Shown piece after piece: positions 1 to 10,199 of a stretch of 12,500 nt of DNA. The position numbers and the translations under genes are program-made. The notes under the pieces were generated by a model. It was not told where the DNA came from. It did not search any database and saw only the letters and a program-made list of their open reading frames with translations. Origin of the DNA: Chromera velia. Lineage: Eukaryota; Sar; Chromeraceae. Position 1 is the first letter of the stretch. The number at the start of each line of letters is the position of its first letter. The stretch is taken from positions 1 to 12,500 of the forward strand of contig JAHBMJ010002389.1 in assembly GCA_018398765.1 (NCBI GenBank), in the 5' to 3' direction.

Positions 1-1
1 A

Positions 2-523
2 GCCGGCCCCCCCCCGCCCACGAAGGCACCCTCATCCCCCATGCCGCAGACCCCTCTGCAAGCTCCCGACGCAACCCGCCGCCCTTCCTCTGTCCACAAT
101 TCCCCCAGGCCCTCACACCACAATAACAACGGCCAACAACCCCTCAATTCACCCAAGCCCTCCAGTCCCCCCTCCCGCCGTCCTTCCGGTGCAAGTGCTG
201 CTGCCCCCCCACCCCCCAGCGGCCCCCCCCCTGCGCGTGCCATCCGGGGCTCCCGCAGCTCAATCGGCTCTCTGGGTGACCCTCTGTCTGCCCGCCGTTC
301 TCAGCCAGAGAATGCACTCAATTCCGGTGCAGCCTCAGCCTCACAGGGGGCCCGGGCTTCAACCACCGGCGGATCTCTGAAGGCAGGAGGGCCACCACCC
401 GGCCCCCCCCCGAAGACAGTCGGAGGGCCGCCGAAGAAGGGTGGACCACCGCCCCCCCCACCCAAAAAAGTTCCCATGAAGGGAAAGGGACCCCCTCCCA
501 AGCCACCTCCGAAAGCAAAGTAG
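2..523 (+). CDS. Proline/lysine-rich C-terminal end of a gene truncated by the left window edge
   Basis: The frame is open from base 2 to a TAG at 521-523. It remains open upstream of the first ATG (41), so I read this as the last exon, or part of it, of a gene beginning outside the window. The peptide is about 173 residues, almost all Pro, Ser, Ala, Gly, Arg and Lys. Its last 60 residues alternate poly-proline blocks with Lys pairs and end in PPPKPPPKAK. Such tails occur in actin-linked proteins that bind SH3 domains or profilin, and also in many unrelated disordered proteins, so no function is assigned. No membrane segment or globular domain is visible. The frames on the opposite strand are Gly-rich mirrors of the C-rich codons. 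The ATG at 41 could be a true start, but the upstream open frame has the same composition, which argues against it. Confidence 0.6.
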   Translation, partial: AGPPPPTKAPSSPMPQTPLQAPDATRRPSSVHNSPRPSHHNNNGQQPLNSPKPSSPPSRRPSGASAAAPPPPSGPPPARAIRGSRSSIGSLGDPLSARRSQPENALNSGAASASQGARASTTGGSLKAGGPPPGPPPKTVGGPPKKGGPPPPPPKKVPMKGKGPPPKPPPKAK

Positions 524-1200
524 GCTGGCAGGCCAACCCTCACAAATTAGCTTGCACAGACAGAACTGAATCTCACCAAAATTCATGCAAGGCGCATGGG
601 ATGAAGGAGACACCGCCCCTCGAGTCTAACTCCGCGTACTTTGAAAAGTCCCAACAGAGGAGGCGAAAGGAGAAAAGGAAACAAAATATGATTCTTTCAT
701 ACATTCACCACTTTTTCCTCTCTGTGTCTCTCCATCACCGGAGCAGCCTCTTGATGATAAACCGTGCACTCAAGTAGCACTACTGAGAAGTCCAAGTCAC
801 GTGCACACACATGTAGTACGGGAGGTTCGGAGATTGTGCGAAGGCACAGCTCAACAGGGAGGTATATCCGCACCTTCCATCCTCAAAACGTTCGGCGCGC
901 CCATATGCACATGCGTGCGTCGCGAAAGGAATGCAAGCCATGCAACAGAGACTGGATCTCTGTTGGGTCTTTTTTCTTCTTCCGCCGTTCAGCGCTCAGC
1001 CAATTGACCAAGCTACGCCTGCCCGGCGATCATTGGTCTCCGTAAATCGACTGCTGCGGTATCATGCAATGGGCTTGTCAGACAGCCGGCATTCTTTTGA
1101 ATTCAAAATCTGTAAATCTTTGAATTCGGAGCTGGCAGTTGCTGACATATTGGAAGAGAAGCGCTGCAGGCTGCATGCGCCGTAGGAGGTAGACTTCGCC
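524..1200. other. Intergenic or 3' flank of the proline-rich gene; no gene seen
   Basis: About 680 bases of mixed composition follow the TAG at 523. Open frames on both strands are short (under about 95 codons), lack compositional bias and do not chain with plausible splice sites. There is a local doublet of GAATTC-centred sequences near 1098-1130. I see no RNA gene. It probably holds the 3' UTR of the + strand gene and spacer DNA. Confidence 0.5.
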
Positions 1201-2400
1201 TTTAAATTTTAGATTTTCTTCTTTCATCTTTTTTGAATCCATGTGTATGGTTACATCATGCCACTTTAATACATGTATAAATAATATACAAGAAACGGCC
1301 TCGGTTTCACAGTATGGCAATTTATTGTGGGCTGTTTTCTTAGTTTTTTTTAATAGTGCTTTAATCCTTTTAGATGACTGAACCGCAAAAAAAAAAAAAG
1401 ATGTAATGCACGCCGACTTGTAATGGCATGCATGGAAAGAATCAATAAATTATAGAGAGATCGTTGTCCGAGTGTCAAACACGAAGAAAGCTAGCTAAAA
1501 AGTATAACTGACTTAAGAAAACACTAGGCACTGGCAGCCTAGTACTAGTAAGCAGCGCTACTAGAACTCACCAAAAAAAAATACCACCTTATCTTAAATT
1601 CCTAATTTCCTAATATGATGGAAATTAATATATATCATAATTCTTATCCAATACATCTAGTCCTAGATCTCATCATCGTCAATCATTTGTCATCATATAT
1701 ATTATCGTACACCATCGTCATCGGCTCCTAGCATTGGCCAATGATCAAACGTCTACTAGGGTGCCTAGCGCTAGGTCTAGCATTCGGCAAGTCAACACAG
1801 GCAGTGACTGCAGTACAGGCTTAGATGCAGGTCCTGCCGGTTAAATTAACATACCAATTTATAGCAAACAAACCTATAATATCTTAATCCAATAGTAGCT
1901 GGTACTAGAGCTGGTATAAACCGCTAGCTACTAGACCCCTAAATAAACCTTACAATAAACTGAAGGGCAGCCCACAACCTAGCCTACAACACCTGTGTTA
2001 TACTGTGTTATCTTATCCTAGTATCGAAGTCCTTTGCTTTAATAGCAACCTGAGTCCATGCTTGCAATTAAAACAGAGAAAAAAAAATATACATCACAAT
2101 CCAGATCACAATATTCATTAAAACCACCTTGTAACCTCCCGATCTAGCTAGATCTAACTGTAGACTAGGCTCTAAATTCTTATATCTATAAATATTCATA
2201 GTCCGTTAAATCTAAAATAACTGGTAAAGTCTGTCTACTAGAGAGTCTATATTAATTATTCTAATGCTAAGTGCACGTTGCGGCATGCAATTAAAGTTAA
2301 TTACAGCAGGTAAGATCGAAGATTGGCTTAGATTGATCATAAATTAAGTTTTCCAGAAATTAATCTGTTATGCACAGGAAAAGAGTTCTGCAAGAGTATT
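1200..2400. other. AT-rich, CTAG-enriched non-coding island
   Basis: Composition shifts from about 50% GC to roughly one third GC near 1200 and returns abruptly near 2400. Every frame on both strands is cut by frequent TAA and TAG codons, and no open frame of useful length occurs. I count 21 CTAG tetramers between 1491 and 2241, several in perfect palindromes. The rest of the window has very few. Candidates are a decayed transposon, an organelle-derived insertion or a modified spacer. No terminal repeats or target duplication could be shown. Confidence 0.6.
1491..2241. repeat. Cluster of CTAG tetramers and short perfect palindromes
   Basis: There are 21 CTAG sites in about 750 bases, several as tandem or nested pairs. 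Perfect palindromes include CTAGTACTAG (1539-1548), CATTGGCCAATG (1732-1743), CCTAGCGCTAGG (1764-1775) and GATCTAGCTAGATC (2141-2154). At roughly 40% GC about three CTAG would be expected by chance. No longer repeat unit is apparent. Confidence 0.65.
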
Positions 2401-2838
2401 GACACGGGAGAGAGAGGATGGCGCTGCGAGGTTGCCTGACATGGCTGGCGATCAATCTCAGAAGCCAGAGGATCGACGCACCTCGGGACAAACAACGACT
2501 AGAACAACGAGCTGCTCAAATTCAACCCTTAGCATTCCAACCATGCACCCGGCCTTCCCCGGACTTCTCATCAAAAGACGAAAAAAACTGCCAGCAACAG
2601 CGGTCACGCGCCCCGTCGATCAATTTTCGGCCTCTCGGGTAGGTACCACAGGAATTCAGAAGGAAACACCCCCGGCCAGCGCACATTGCACGTTTTTGCA
2701 TATGCCCAACGAACCGGGCCGCAAGATGGACAGAAAGAAAAACGTCTGCAAACCGACCGAGAGGCACAGCGCGAATGCCTGTATAGGGAGGGTACTGCCA
2801 GACCCCAGAAGGCATTCATTCCTTCCTTCCTTCCTTCC
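2401..2838 (-). other. 3' flank or probable 3' UTR of the large minus-strand gene
   Basis: This stretch lies between the AT-rich island and the TGA at 2841-2839 of the large - strand gene. It is GC-normal, with open frames on both strands that have no coding bias. Right after the stop, in mRNA sense, sits a (GGAA)n run at about 2817-2838. No convincing AATAAA lies close downstream on the - strand, so the polyadenylation site is not placed. Confidence 0.4.
2815..2838. repeat. (TTCC)n microsatellite
   Basis: About five TTCC units lie immediately downstream, in mRNA sense, of the large gene's stop codon. Confidence 0.85.
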
Positions 2839-3651
2839 TCACTGATTCGAAACGACCCCGTCCATGCTGTTGTTCCTGTGCCCGGCCAATGCCTGAGCCG
2901 TGTCTTCTGGAATAAGACCGGAGGGACGTGGGGAGACGTGGGGACCCAGGCTGTTCTGCATGTGGAGGCTGGGCGGATTGGACTGGGTTCCCATACCACC
3001 CATTGCCAGATTTCCTGTGTGAGGGTGTGCGTCTCCAGCAGGACCCCGAATGGTCCCGGCTGTCTCTGTATGGTGCAGGCCTTCTGTCATCGCGTGTGTG
3101 GAGGGAGCGTGTGGGCTCTTGAGGGGTTTCGCGGGGGATTCGGCATGCGCATTGGCCGTGTCGATTGCCGAAGCGCCCACTCTGAGGGAGTGTCGTCTTT
3201 CCGACTGCAACGACGAACGTCGTTCACCATCCGTATCCCGCTCTCCGTCTCCAGAACAAGACCGGGGAGGAAAAGACGGACGCTCGCACGGAGCAGATGT
3301 ATCGGAGTTTTGATTTTCTGGGGGCTCTGCCACTGCAGATGGTTGAGGGGTGGTGTGCAAATCTTGAGGAGCCGGGGGGTGGGAACGGGCGGTGGGGGGG
3401 CCGAAGGAAGACCGCGCTTCCGCGTCGCCTCCCGAGCTGCTGAAGCTATGACGAGTTGGGACAGAAGCCTCTCCACCCCCTCCTCCCAGGGACCTTCTGT
3501 TCATCGGCTGTTCCTCCTGCTCTTCGGACTGCTGCTGTTGTTGTTGATGCTGGTCGTTGTCTTGTCGTCCCATTTGTGCTGAGAGGAGACGCTCCAGTTT
3601 GTCTCTGAGGGCCCGAGAGAGTTTGTGTGTCTCTGCAAAGGTGTCAGACAC
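2839..3651 (-). CDS. Exon 13 (terminal) of the large minus-strand gene
   Basis: The acceptor is GGTTCTGCTTGCAG, with the exon beginning GTG TCT GAC at 3651. It codes for 270 residues and ends with TGA at 2841-2839. The first 27 residues complete the LYVDVN-type module begun in exon 12. The remainder is disordered: six consecutive Gln (3546-3529), acidic and Gly runs, then His/Ser/Pro-rich sequence to the end. The same frame is open further upstream, to 3846, but that part contains the acceptor and intron-like sequence. The + strand frame across this interval (2686-3582) is taken as a shadow. Confidence 0.8.
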   Translation of the reverse strand: MSDTFAETHKLSRALRDKLERLLSAQMGRQDNDQHQQQQQQSEEQEEQPMNRRSLGGGGGEASVPTRHSFSSSGGDAEARSSFGPPTARSHPPAPQDLHTTPQPSAVAEPPENQNSDTSAPCERPSFPPRSCSGDGERDTDGERRSSLQSERRHSLRVGASAIDTANAHAESPAKPLKSPHAPSTHAMTEGLHHTETAGTIRGPAGDAHPHTGNLAMGGMGTQSNPPSLHMQNSLGPHVSPRPSGLIPEDTAQALAGHRNNSMDGVVSNQ

Positions 3652-3931
3652 CTGCAAGCAGAACCATGCAGCAACCAGACACGGGCGCATTGAGGTATCT
3701 CGCTTTTCTTTCTGTTGGGCGTGCGGTGGGAATCTGGCTCGAATCACTTCAAAAAAACCGCCAAAAAAAGACTTTTCGTGTGTGTCTCCCTGCCTGACAT
3801 ATATCTGTATTTTTTCGACTTCGGAGTGGCACAACAAAAGGGACAATTAACATCCAACACGTGAATGCTCAGAGTGGAACAAATGCATCCTCCGCTCTTC
3901 CCCGCCGCGTCTCAAAAACTTTTCCCCATGA

Positions 3932-3981
<50 letters not shown>

Positions 3982-6900
3982 CCCACACACCTACACATAC
4001 ACCGGAAAAAAAAAACACCAGATCACCCAGGGTTCAAAAGCTGGAAAGCCTGCTTCATTATGCTGTCATTGCGAGAGAGAGAGAGAGACTCACGTACCTC
4101 TGCAGCCGTCTGGCCTCTATAGACGACCAGGCGCTCTGTCCGGTCCGGAGAGATGTTCACGTCAACGTACAATCGGACCTCTCTCTCCTCACAGATCTCT
4201 CCAAGGAACGGAGCGGCGACTGAAGCTGAAGCGGGGGGCGCAGAGCCGGCCTGTGTCGTAGCAGGGGGGGGGCCGCTTGTCCCCCCCGGCTCAGATTGAG
4301 GACCATGGGGGGCGTGTGCGTGGGTGTGTTGGTCGGAGGGCACCGAGGAGGTTGCGGGCTCTTGCGGCTGCTCCTTCACTGAGGAGGCGGGGGCAGGGCC
4401 CCGACCGAGACTCGAAGGGGGGAGACTGGAGCTTGCGTTGCTGGCTGTCTGCTGTGCGGGGAGAGAAAGAGGCTGCTGCTGTTGGTGAGGGAGGGGAAAG
4501 ATCTGACCCGAGGGGAACTGGCGTGCGTCAGAAAGGGAAGCAGGAGTGTCAGTGAGGGGGGTGAAGGGCATGGGGGTGACCGCAGTGTCAGATCGGGGTT
4601 GCTGTTCGGCATGAAAGAGCGGCCCGACCAAGGCAGACCCCGCCCCCCCTGCATCGACTGACGCAGACAGCGCACCCTGTGCCTCTGCCTGTGTCGGTAG
4701 GTGAGGGCGAGACACAATTGGCCCTCCAGATTGGAGGGCCTGCTGCAGTTGTTGCTGCTGCTGTGGATGTAGTGGCTGGGAGAACGTGTAGCTCGAGGGA
4801 GGGGGCGGATGCTGCGAGGGACCTCTCGGGTCCACTGGAGCTCTTCCCCGCGCAGCCGCAGCAGAATTAGGAGAGAGCTGAGGGAAAGAAGAAGACGGCT
4901 CGTTGGAAGTGTGAGTGAGAAGGGAACTCGAGCAGAGCTCTTGCTCGCCCTCTGTGGCTCCAGGAAGGGGCTGCGATAGAAAAGAGTGGTCTCTCTGCCC
5001 TTGCTCCTTCGGCATCTGCATCTGTGGAAGGGGATGCTGCTGATGGTTGGGGTTCGGAAGAGGGAAGGGCGCGCCTGAAATGATAAAGCCACCAGGACCT
5101 AGGAAAGATGAGAGGGCGCCCCGTGCTGTGACAGGGCCAGAACGAACTGTTGACCCCGGCCCGTTGGGCAGTGCGGAAAGGGAAGAAGACTCTTCCTCAG
5201 TCACACAAAGTCCATGAGGAATCGGGGGCGGCTGAGAGTCTTCCCTTTCTTGCGCACTCGCAGTCATTGCTGCGGATGCAGATGGCCAAAGGGTAAGAGA
5301 GGAGGACCGACGGCTGCTCTCAGGAGCCTTCCCACCGGCCTGCATGTGACCACCCCGCCCCCTTGTCACCTTCCTTCCCTTCTCGTTTGTCTTTGCCTTC
5401 TCTCCCTTCCCACCTCTCGAGACACGCGCTGCATTCGGATTCGGATTCAGGCTGCAAGCAGGAGGAAGATAGACGGTGTGTGCAGAGCAGCAGGGAAACC
5501 GATACAACAACCAAAAGAGGGCAGTCGTATGCGACATGAAGATATGGAGAGGGGAGCAAAATGAAATAAAAATGGGGGGACTCGGAGGTGAAACTAGAAG
5601 AAAGGGAAGCATTCCAGATGCTCGAGTGAGTGAATGGCCAGTACGTGTGCAAGCAAAGAACAGAATAAGGTCTTCAGAGAACGGCCATCCGACCCCGAGT
5701 CGGACGTCTCTTCTATCTCCGACTGCTGCCGCCCTCCTTGGAAGGAAGAAGCTTTGCCTCCCTGTTTGGCAGTGAGGTAAATCTATGCATCGAACTTCAG
5801 CATCAATCCTCTGTTTCTCTTTTTGAGGGGGGGGGGGGTCGCGCGGGAGTCTGTGTGCGTGTGTGTGTGTGTGTGTGTGTTTACTGCGTATCTGCTTCTC
5901 TATTTGTGTCTTTCGCATTTCTTTGGATATGTCTGTCTCACACGAGCATAGACTCACTATCGGCTTGACACTACAGGCGCACGCTCCTTCTCGTTGTGTT
6001 TGCGAGATGAGCATGCAGGCGGGACGTGAGCCTGAGGAGCCCTCCCTTGTCCTCCCTCCCACTCCCCTCTTTCCCTTTCCCTCTGCCCCCGTGTTGCCCT
6101 TCCGGTCCCCTCGCCTCGTCCTCTAGTCTCTCCCGTCCCTCCGGACCCTGCACGATTGAAGGACGAACCGCCACACGCTGCTGCCACCGCAATAGAACGG
6201 CTGTTCTGACGGGACGGGGGGCCGTCTCCTCCGTCTACCCTCGGTGGCTGGTGCTTTGTTGCGGTTTTAGGGGGTGAGTGCCCAGTCCAACCTTTCGGAT
6301 CTGTCCGATGATGATGCTGCCGCGCGTGCGTCCTGGAAGTTGAAGCCTCGTTGTTCGAGTTGTTGCTTCCCTGAACCTGCCCCTGCTGCCGTCTCCTGCT
6401 GCCACTGGCTGCAGGGGGGGACGGGCGAGGAGACTGGGAGGCTGAGGCTGGTGCGGCAGCACGCAGACGAGCGGTGCGCGTGCGGTCTCTGCCTTGCGGC
6501 TCGGAAACGAATCGCGAGACCTGACGACCCTCCACAGGCACAGGAGGAGGAGGAGGAGGACAAGCGACCTCCCCATCCTGCAGAGCATTCTGCGACTCAG
6601 TGCTTGTTCGAGCAGGGAGGGCTTGAACCCTTTGCGGGCCCGGCGACAGTGGAGGGGAAACGCTCAGAGGGGCGCCTGCATCATTCAAGCAGAGTATTGC
6701 TTTTGAAGAGGCCCTTCTTGGAGGTCCAGCTGAAACAGGGGAGAGCAAAAAAAGGGTAGGGCAAACAAAGAAACAAGCAGTCGAACAACTGAGGCCCACA
6801 GCAAAACTTGAGGGCCCACTACGGCAAACCGAAGGAAGACAAAAATATTCCTTCCACTTCGAAATTGTGCGCCCTTGTGTGGGCCCAAAAGAAACCCCCT

Positions 6901-9900
6901 GCAGATCTGTGTGCTTATCCTCCCTCCCAATCATCCAGACTCTCTCTCAGTCAATCGGCGAAAGATCATCCAACACAACTATGAGTGCTACCTCCCCAGC
7001 TTCTCCAACCCACAACCGTCCAGCAGCCAACCGACCGCCAATTCGCGCCCTTCCTCTTGTTGTTCCACTTCTCTGTTTGGTTGTATCTGTAGAAGCAGCT
7101 GCCCTGCAAGACAGCAAGATGAAAAGCAGCCCATCCCAATGCACCACCACAGAGCCAAGTCAACCTCTGATCTTCACGACAACGTGCCGCGTCTCCCATC
7201 CGTCTTCTCTCAACGGAAGGACGGGAAAGAGTCTGTCGACATGCCAAAAGTGAAACGGCCGGTCGTAAGCAGATCCATAAGAAAAAGGAAAGAAACGAAC
7301 AAGCAAGCTCTCCCTTCTTCGCACAAGGTGCCTTCCCAAAAACCTGAGCTTCTCGACTGACCGAGTAAAGCGAGGGGTCTCCCACCTCCCCCCCGCCCCC
7401 TTCCATCCCCTTTCTCTCGCCACTGGGTCCTGTAGGGAAGACGAGAAGGGATCTCCTGCCTGTCCCTCCGTCTCCTTCTCCTTTTCTGAAGAGTGGAGCC
7501 GGGGCTTTGCCTCTTGGTACCATTGCGTCTCTGTGGTCACCAGCTGTGGCCTGAACGGGCAGGCTGCGCGCTCTTTTTCTTCACGACGCCTGGCTTCCGC
7601 CTGCATCAATTGAAAGAATTAGAAAGGACGATCGACAGCGAAAGGAAGAGTGGGGAAAGGAGGGAAGTTGCACCAGCCGTTCACACACACACCGGAAGGG
7701 GGAATCAGGCTGGCGGCAACACACAACAAACACAGCCATCCGTCGTTTCATAGAACGGAAAAAGAGAAGGACCTGATGAGCACTCAAACGGAGACACACG
7801 GACTGAAATCCTTCCGACTCTTCCAGGAAAGAACAAAGAGTACGCCCTTGCAGTGAAGATCACATCATTCTAAAACACACTCACCTCAGCTTTCGCCTCC
7901 TTTCTCTCCCTCTTCACTCTGCCAAGCTCCAAAAGCTCTTCGTGCTTCCTTCCTCTCTCAAGTGGAACCACGAGTCTTCCTTCTTGCTGCAGGCCCATTC
8001 CGCGGACCTCGGCATGACCATGAGCCGATCCACGGGCCCCGGAATACGGTTCCACAGTCTCGAACGGAACTGGCACGAGTGCCTGTCTCATTCCCCGAAG
8101 ATGCTCATTGAACCGGGCAGTCAACGAGAGATCGGGACGTTTGGGGAACACTAGGGGATCCACCTCCGCGGCTGCTGCCTTTCGTCGCTCGTTGTCCAGT
8201 CTCTCTTCTCTCTTCCTCTGCCGCCACTGCAGTAAATCCGCGTGAGTGACCTGGAGAGGCTTCTGCCCTCCAGACCCCCCCGCCCCCCCGCCCTGCTGCT
8301 GTACACCCCTCAAGGCACTAAACGAGATACCAGCAGATGAAGGGACAACCCCGGCCGTGGAAATACGCGCGGAGAAGAAAGACGAGCCTTGGACCTGAGC
8401 ATGCACCAGCGATCCCCTCATACCGGAAGCAGGGAGATGGGGAGAGGACCCCGCTGACGCTGACTGGGGCAGGGGCCCACTGCACTGAGGGGCAGGAAGA
8501 GGGGCCCCGGCCTCGAGGGCACGGATAACGTCTGCGGCAGTGGGCGCTTGCGAGAGAGCATGACAGCCCGGCGGGCTGAGAGCTGCAGGAGACGGCAATG
8601 AGGAGACGGCAGCTCTCTCTCTGTCCCCCTTTGCGACTCCAGAAGAAGTGGCGTCGCCTTGCTGGGTCACCCTCACCCGCACTGAGGGGAGGCAGGAGGC
8701 AGAGGAGCCGGGGGGGGGGGCATAGGTGCAGAGTCCTCTCTGTGCATCCCTCTGGTGTTCCTGCTGCTGTTGCTGGTGGTGGAGCTTTTGAAAAAGGAAA
8801 GCCTCGACCTCAGTCCTCTCACGCTCGGCTGAACGCTCAGCCAGAAGTCTGCAAGAAGGAATTAAGGGAGGCATACAAAAAAGGGAGGGGGGAGGTGTTC
8901 GGGGGTTGGATCGATGCTCAAGCTGTCGTCGAAAAGTGAGCATTTCACATTCGAATTATCACAGGAGACTTTCAAGCCCCTCTTGTGGTTTCTTTTTGTT
9001 TTTGTTTTCTCTCTTTACTTATTGCTTTTTTTTTCTCTCTCTCTCTCTCCCGCCCTGTGTGTGTGAGAGAGAAGGTGTGTGTGTGTGTGTGTGTGTGTGC
9101 ACCCGCGTACGAGTGCGAAATTGCGTTTGCCTGCGTCTTCCTCTCTCTTCCCTCTCTGTGTTTTATTCGGACTCACTTCGATTTCGCAGAAAGGGAGAGG
9201 GTTCCTTCCGCGGCACTCGCCTTCGATGTTCGTCTGCCAGCGTCTCCGGCCACAGAGCTGATCCAGATCGACCTCGCAACGCCGGCAGAGAAGGGATCCT
9301 CGCCCGTCTCCCCGCCCTCTTCTCCCTCATCTCCACCGTTTTCCCGTTTCACCGAAGGAAGCTCGCGCACCCCCCCATCGGCATCAGAGGAACCCCCCTC
9401 CGCACCCATGCGCACTCTCACATGCACACTTCCTGCCCCTGCCTGGCCCTGTGTTCCCGTTGGTGGGGGCAGAGCGGGTGGTGGCAGGTGGGAATGCGGG
9501 GCCCTCGGAGGAGGGCGGAATGCCGCAGAAGAACGATGCCATCCAGGAGAGGGAGAGGGAGAGAAACCCTGGACCTCTGGGGGCAACGAGGACAAAGCCT
9601 GCAAGCAAGCAAGCAGACCAAGCGGAACGAGACGGCATACAGGTCTGCGGGCGGCTGAAGAATCGATCCTTCCTTCCTTCCTGTATGCCTGGACACGTAC
9701 ATTCTTCTGACCGTCCCGCTCCTGAACTCTGCTGCGTTTGAGCGTTCCAAAGACAAGCATTTATTACCTGCGCGTTCACCAGCGCTTCCAAACTCAAAAA
9801 AGCGAGCGTTCTTCTTCCTATTACTTCTCTCTGATTCGCTTCCCCCTGTCTCCCGCCTGCTGAACTGACCATAACGCCCTCCTGCGGTACCCCTTTTCCG

Positions 9901-10167
9901 CAGTGATGTAGACGGTTGAGCAGAAGGATCTCGAAGTCTCTCCTGATCTTCTCGGGAGGAAATCTGCACATAACGCGGTTGGGAAATCGAGTGAAGAAGA
10001 CGTGGTGCGAACATTCACTGACTTGATGTAAAGTTGCCCAGCGCTGTTGTGTTATGATAGACAGTGCAGAGTGGAAAAAGGAGAATACGAAACGATTCGA
10101 AAATGGCACAAAAAAAAACCGAAAGAAATGAATGAATGAAAGAGAGACAGAAAGAAAGAAAGAAAGC

Positions 10168-10199
<32 letters not shown>

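Larger units (their letters stand above)
3571..4181 (-). other. Conserved-looking C-terminal module split by the last intron
   Basis: The last 28 residues of the exon ending at 4098 run EVRLYVDVNI...ERLVVYRGQTAAE. The first 27 of the exon starting at 3651 run VSDTFAETHKL...KLERLLSAQM. Joined in phase 0, they make a compact alpha/beta-like unit of about 55 residues: two strands, a short loop, then two helices with regularly spaced hydrophobics. I recall protist proteins with the pattern LYVDVN..., ER(I/L)VV..G, (F)A..H.L, KL..LL..Q, which this matches well. Its function is not known to me. This is the only region of the gene with clear non-repetitive, domain-like sequence. Confidence 0.65.

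Noticed and set aside
1472-2405. GTGTCAA ... TTGACAC as terminal inverted repeats of a transposon
   Set aside because: The match is only seven bases, no longer extension is found, and the flanking bases show no target-site duplication. It is compatible with chance.
524-2838. tRNA, rRNA fragments or other structured RNA in the intergenic region
   Set aside because: No cloverleaf with the conserved arm sequences and no recognisable rRNA motif was found by eye. A covariance-model scan would be needed to exclude small RNAs.
2686-3582. 298-codon open frame on the + strand
   Set aside because: It lies opposite exon 13, which has a strong acceptor and completes a conserved-looking module. The + strand peptide is a mixture of Cys, Gly and Arg without structure and ends in Leu/Val runs that mirror the poly-Gln codons.
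3861-4223. + strand frame with a repeated SQPA peptide
   Set aside because: It is produced by the (CCAG)n microsatellite within the last intron of the minus-strand gene.
5270-6062. Upstream part of the 679-codon minus-strand frame as continuous coding sequence
   Set aside because: It translates CA repeats (poly His-Thr) and T-rich stretches, and it contains acceptor and donor sites that define better peptides in another frame (exons 10 and 11).
6274-6759. 161-codon + strand frame with a few acidic stretches
   Set aside because: It opens with GTG, not ATG. It lies opposite exon 9, and its poly-Glu run is the mirror of the six-proline codons.
8906-9710. Two overlapping + strand frames of about 240-250 codons
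   Set aside because: Their N-terminal parts are Phe/Leu/Ser runs from CT-rich and GT-rich intron sequence, and the rest mirrors exon 6. Both frames are open only because of simple repeats.
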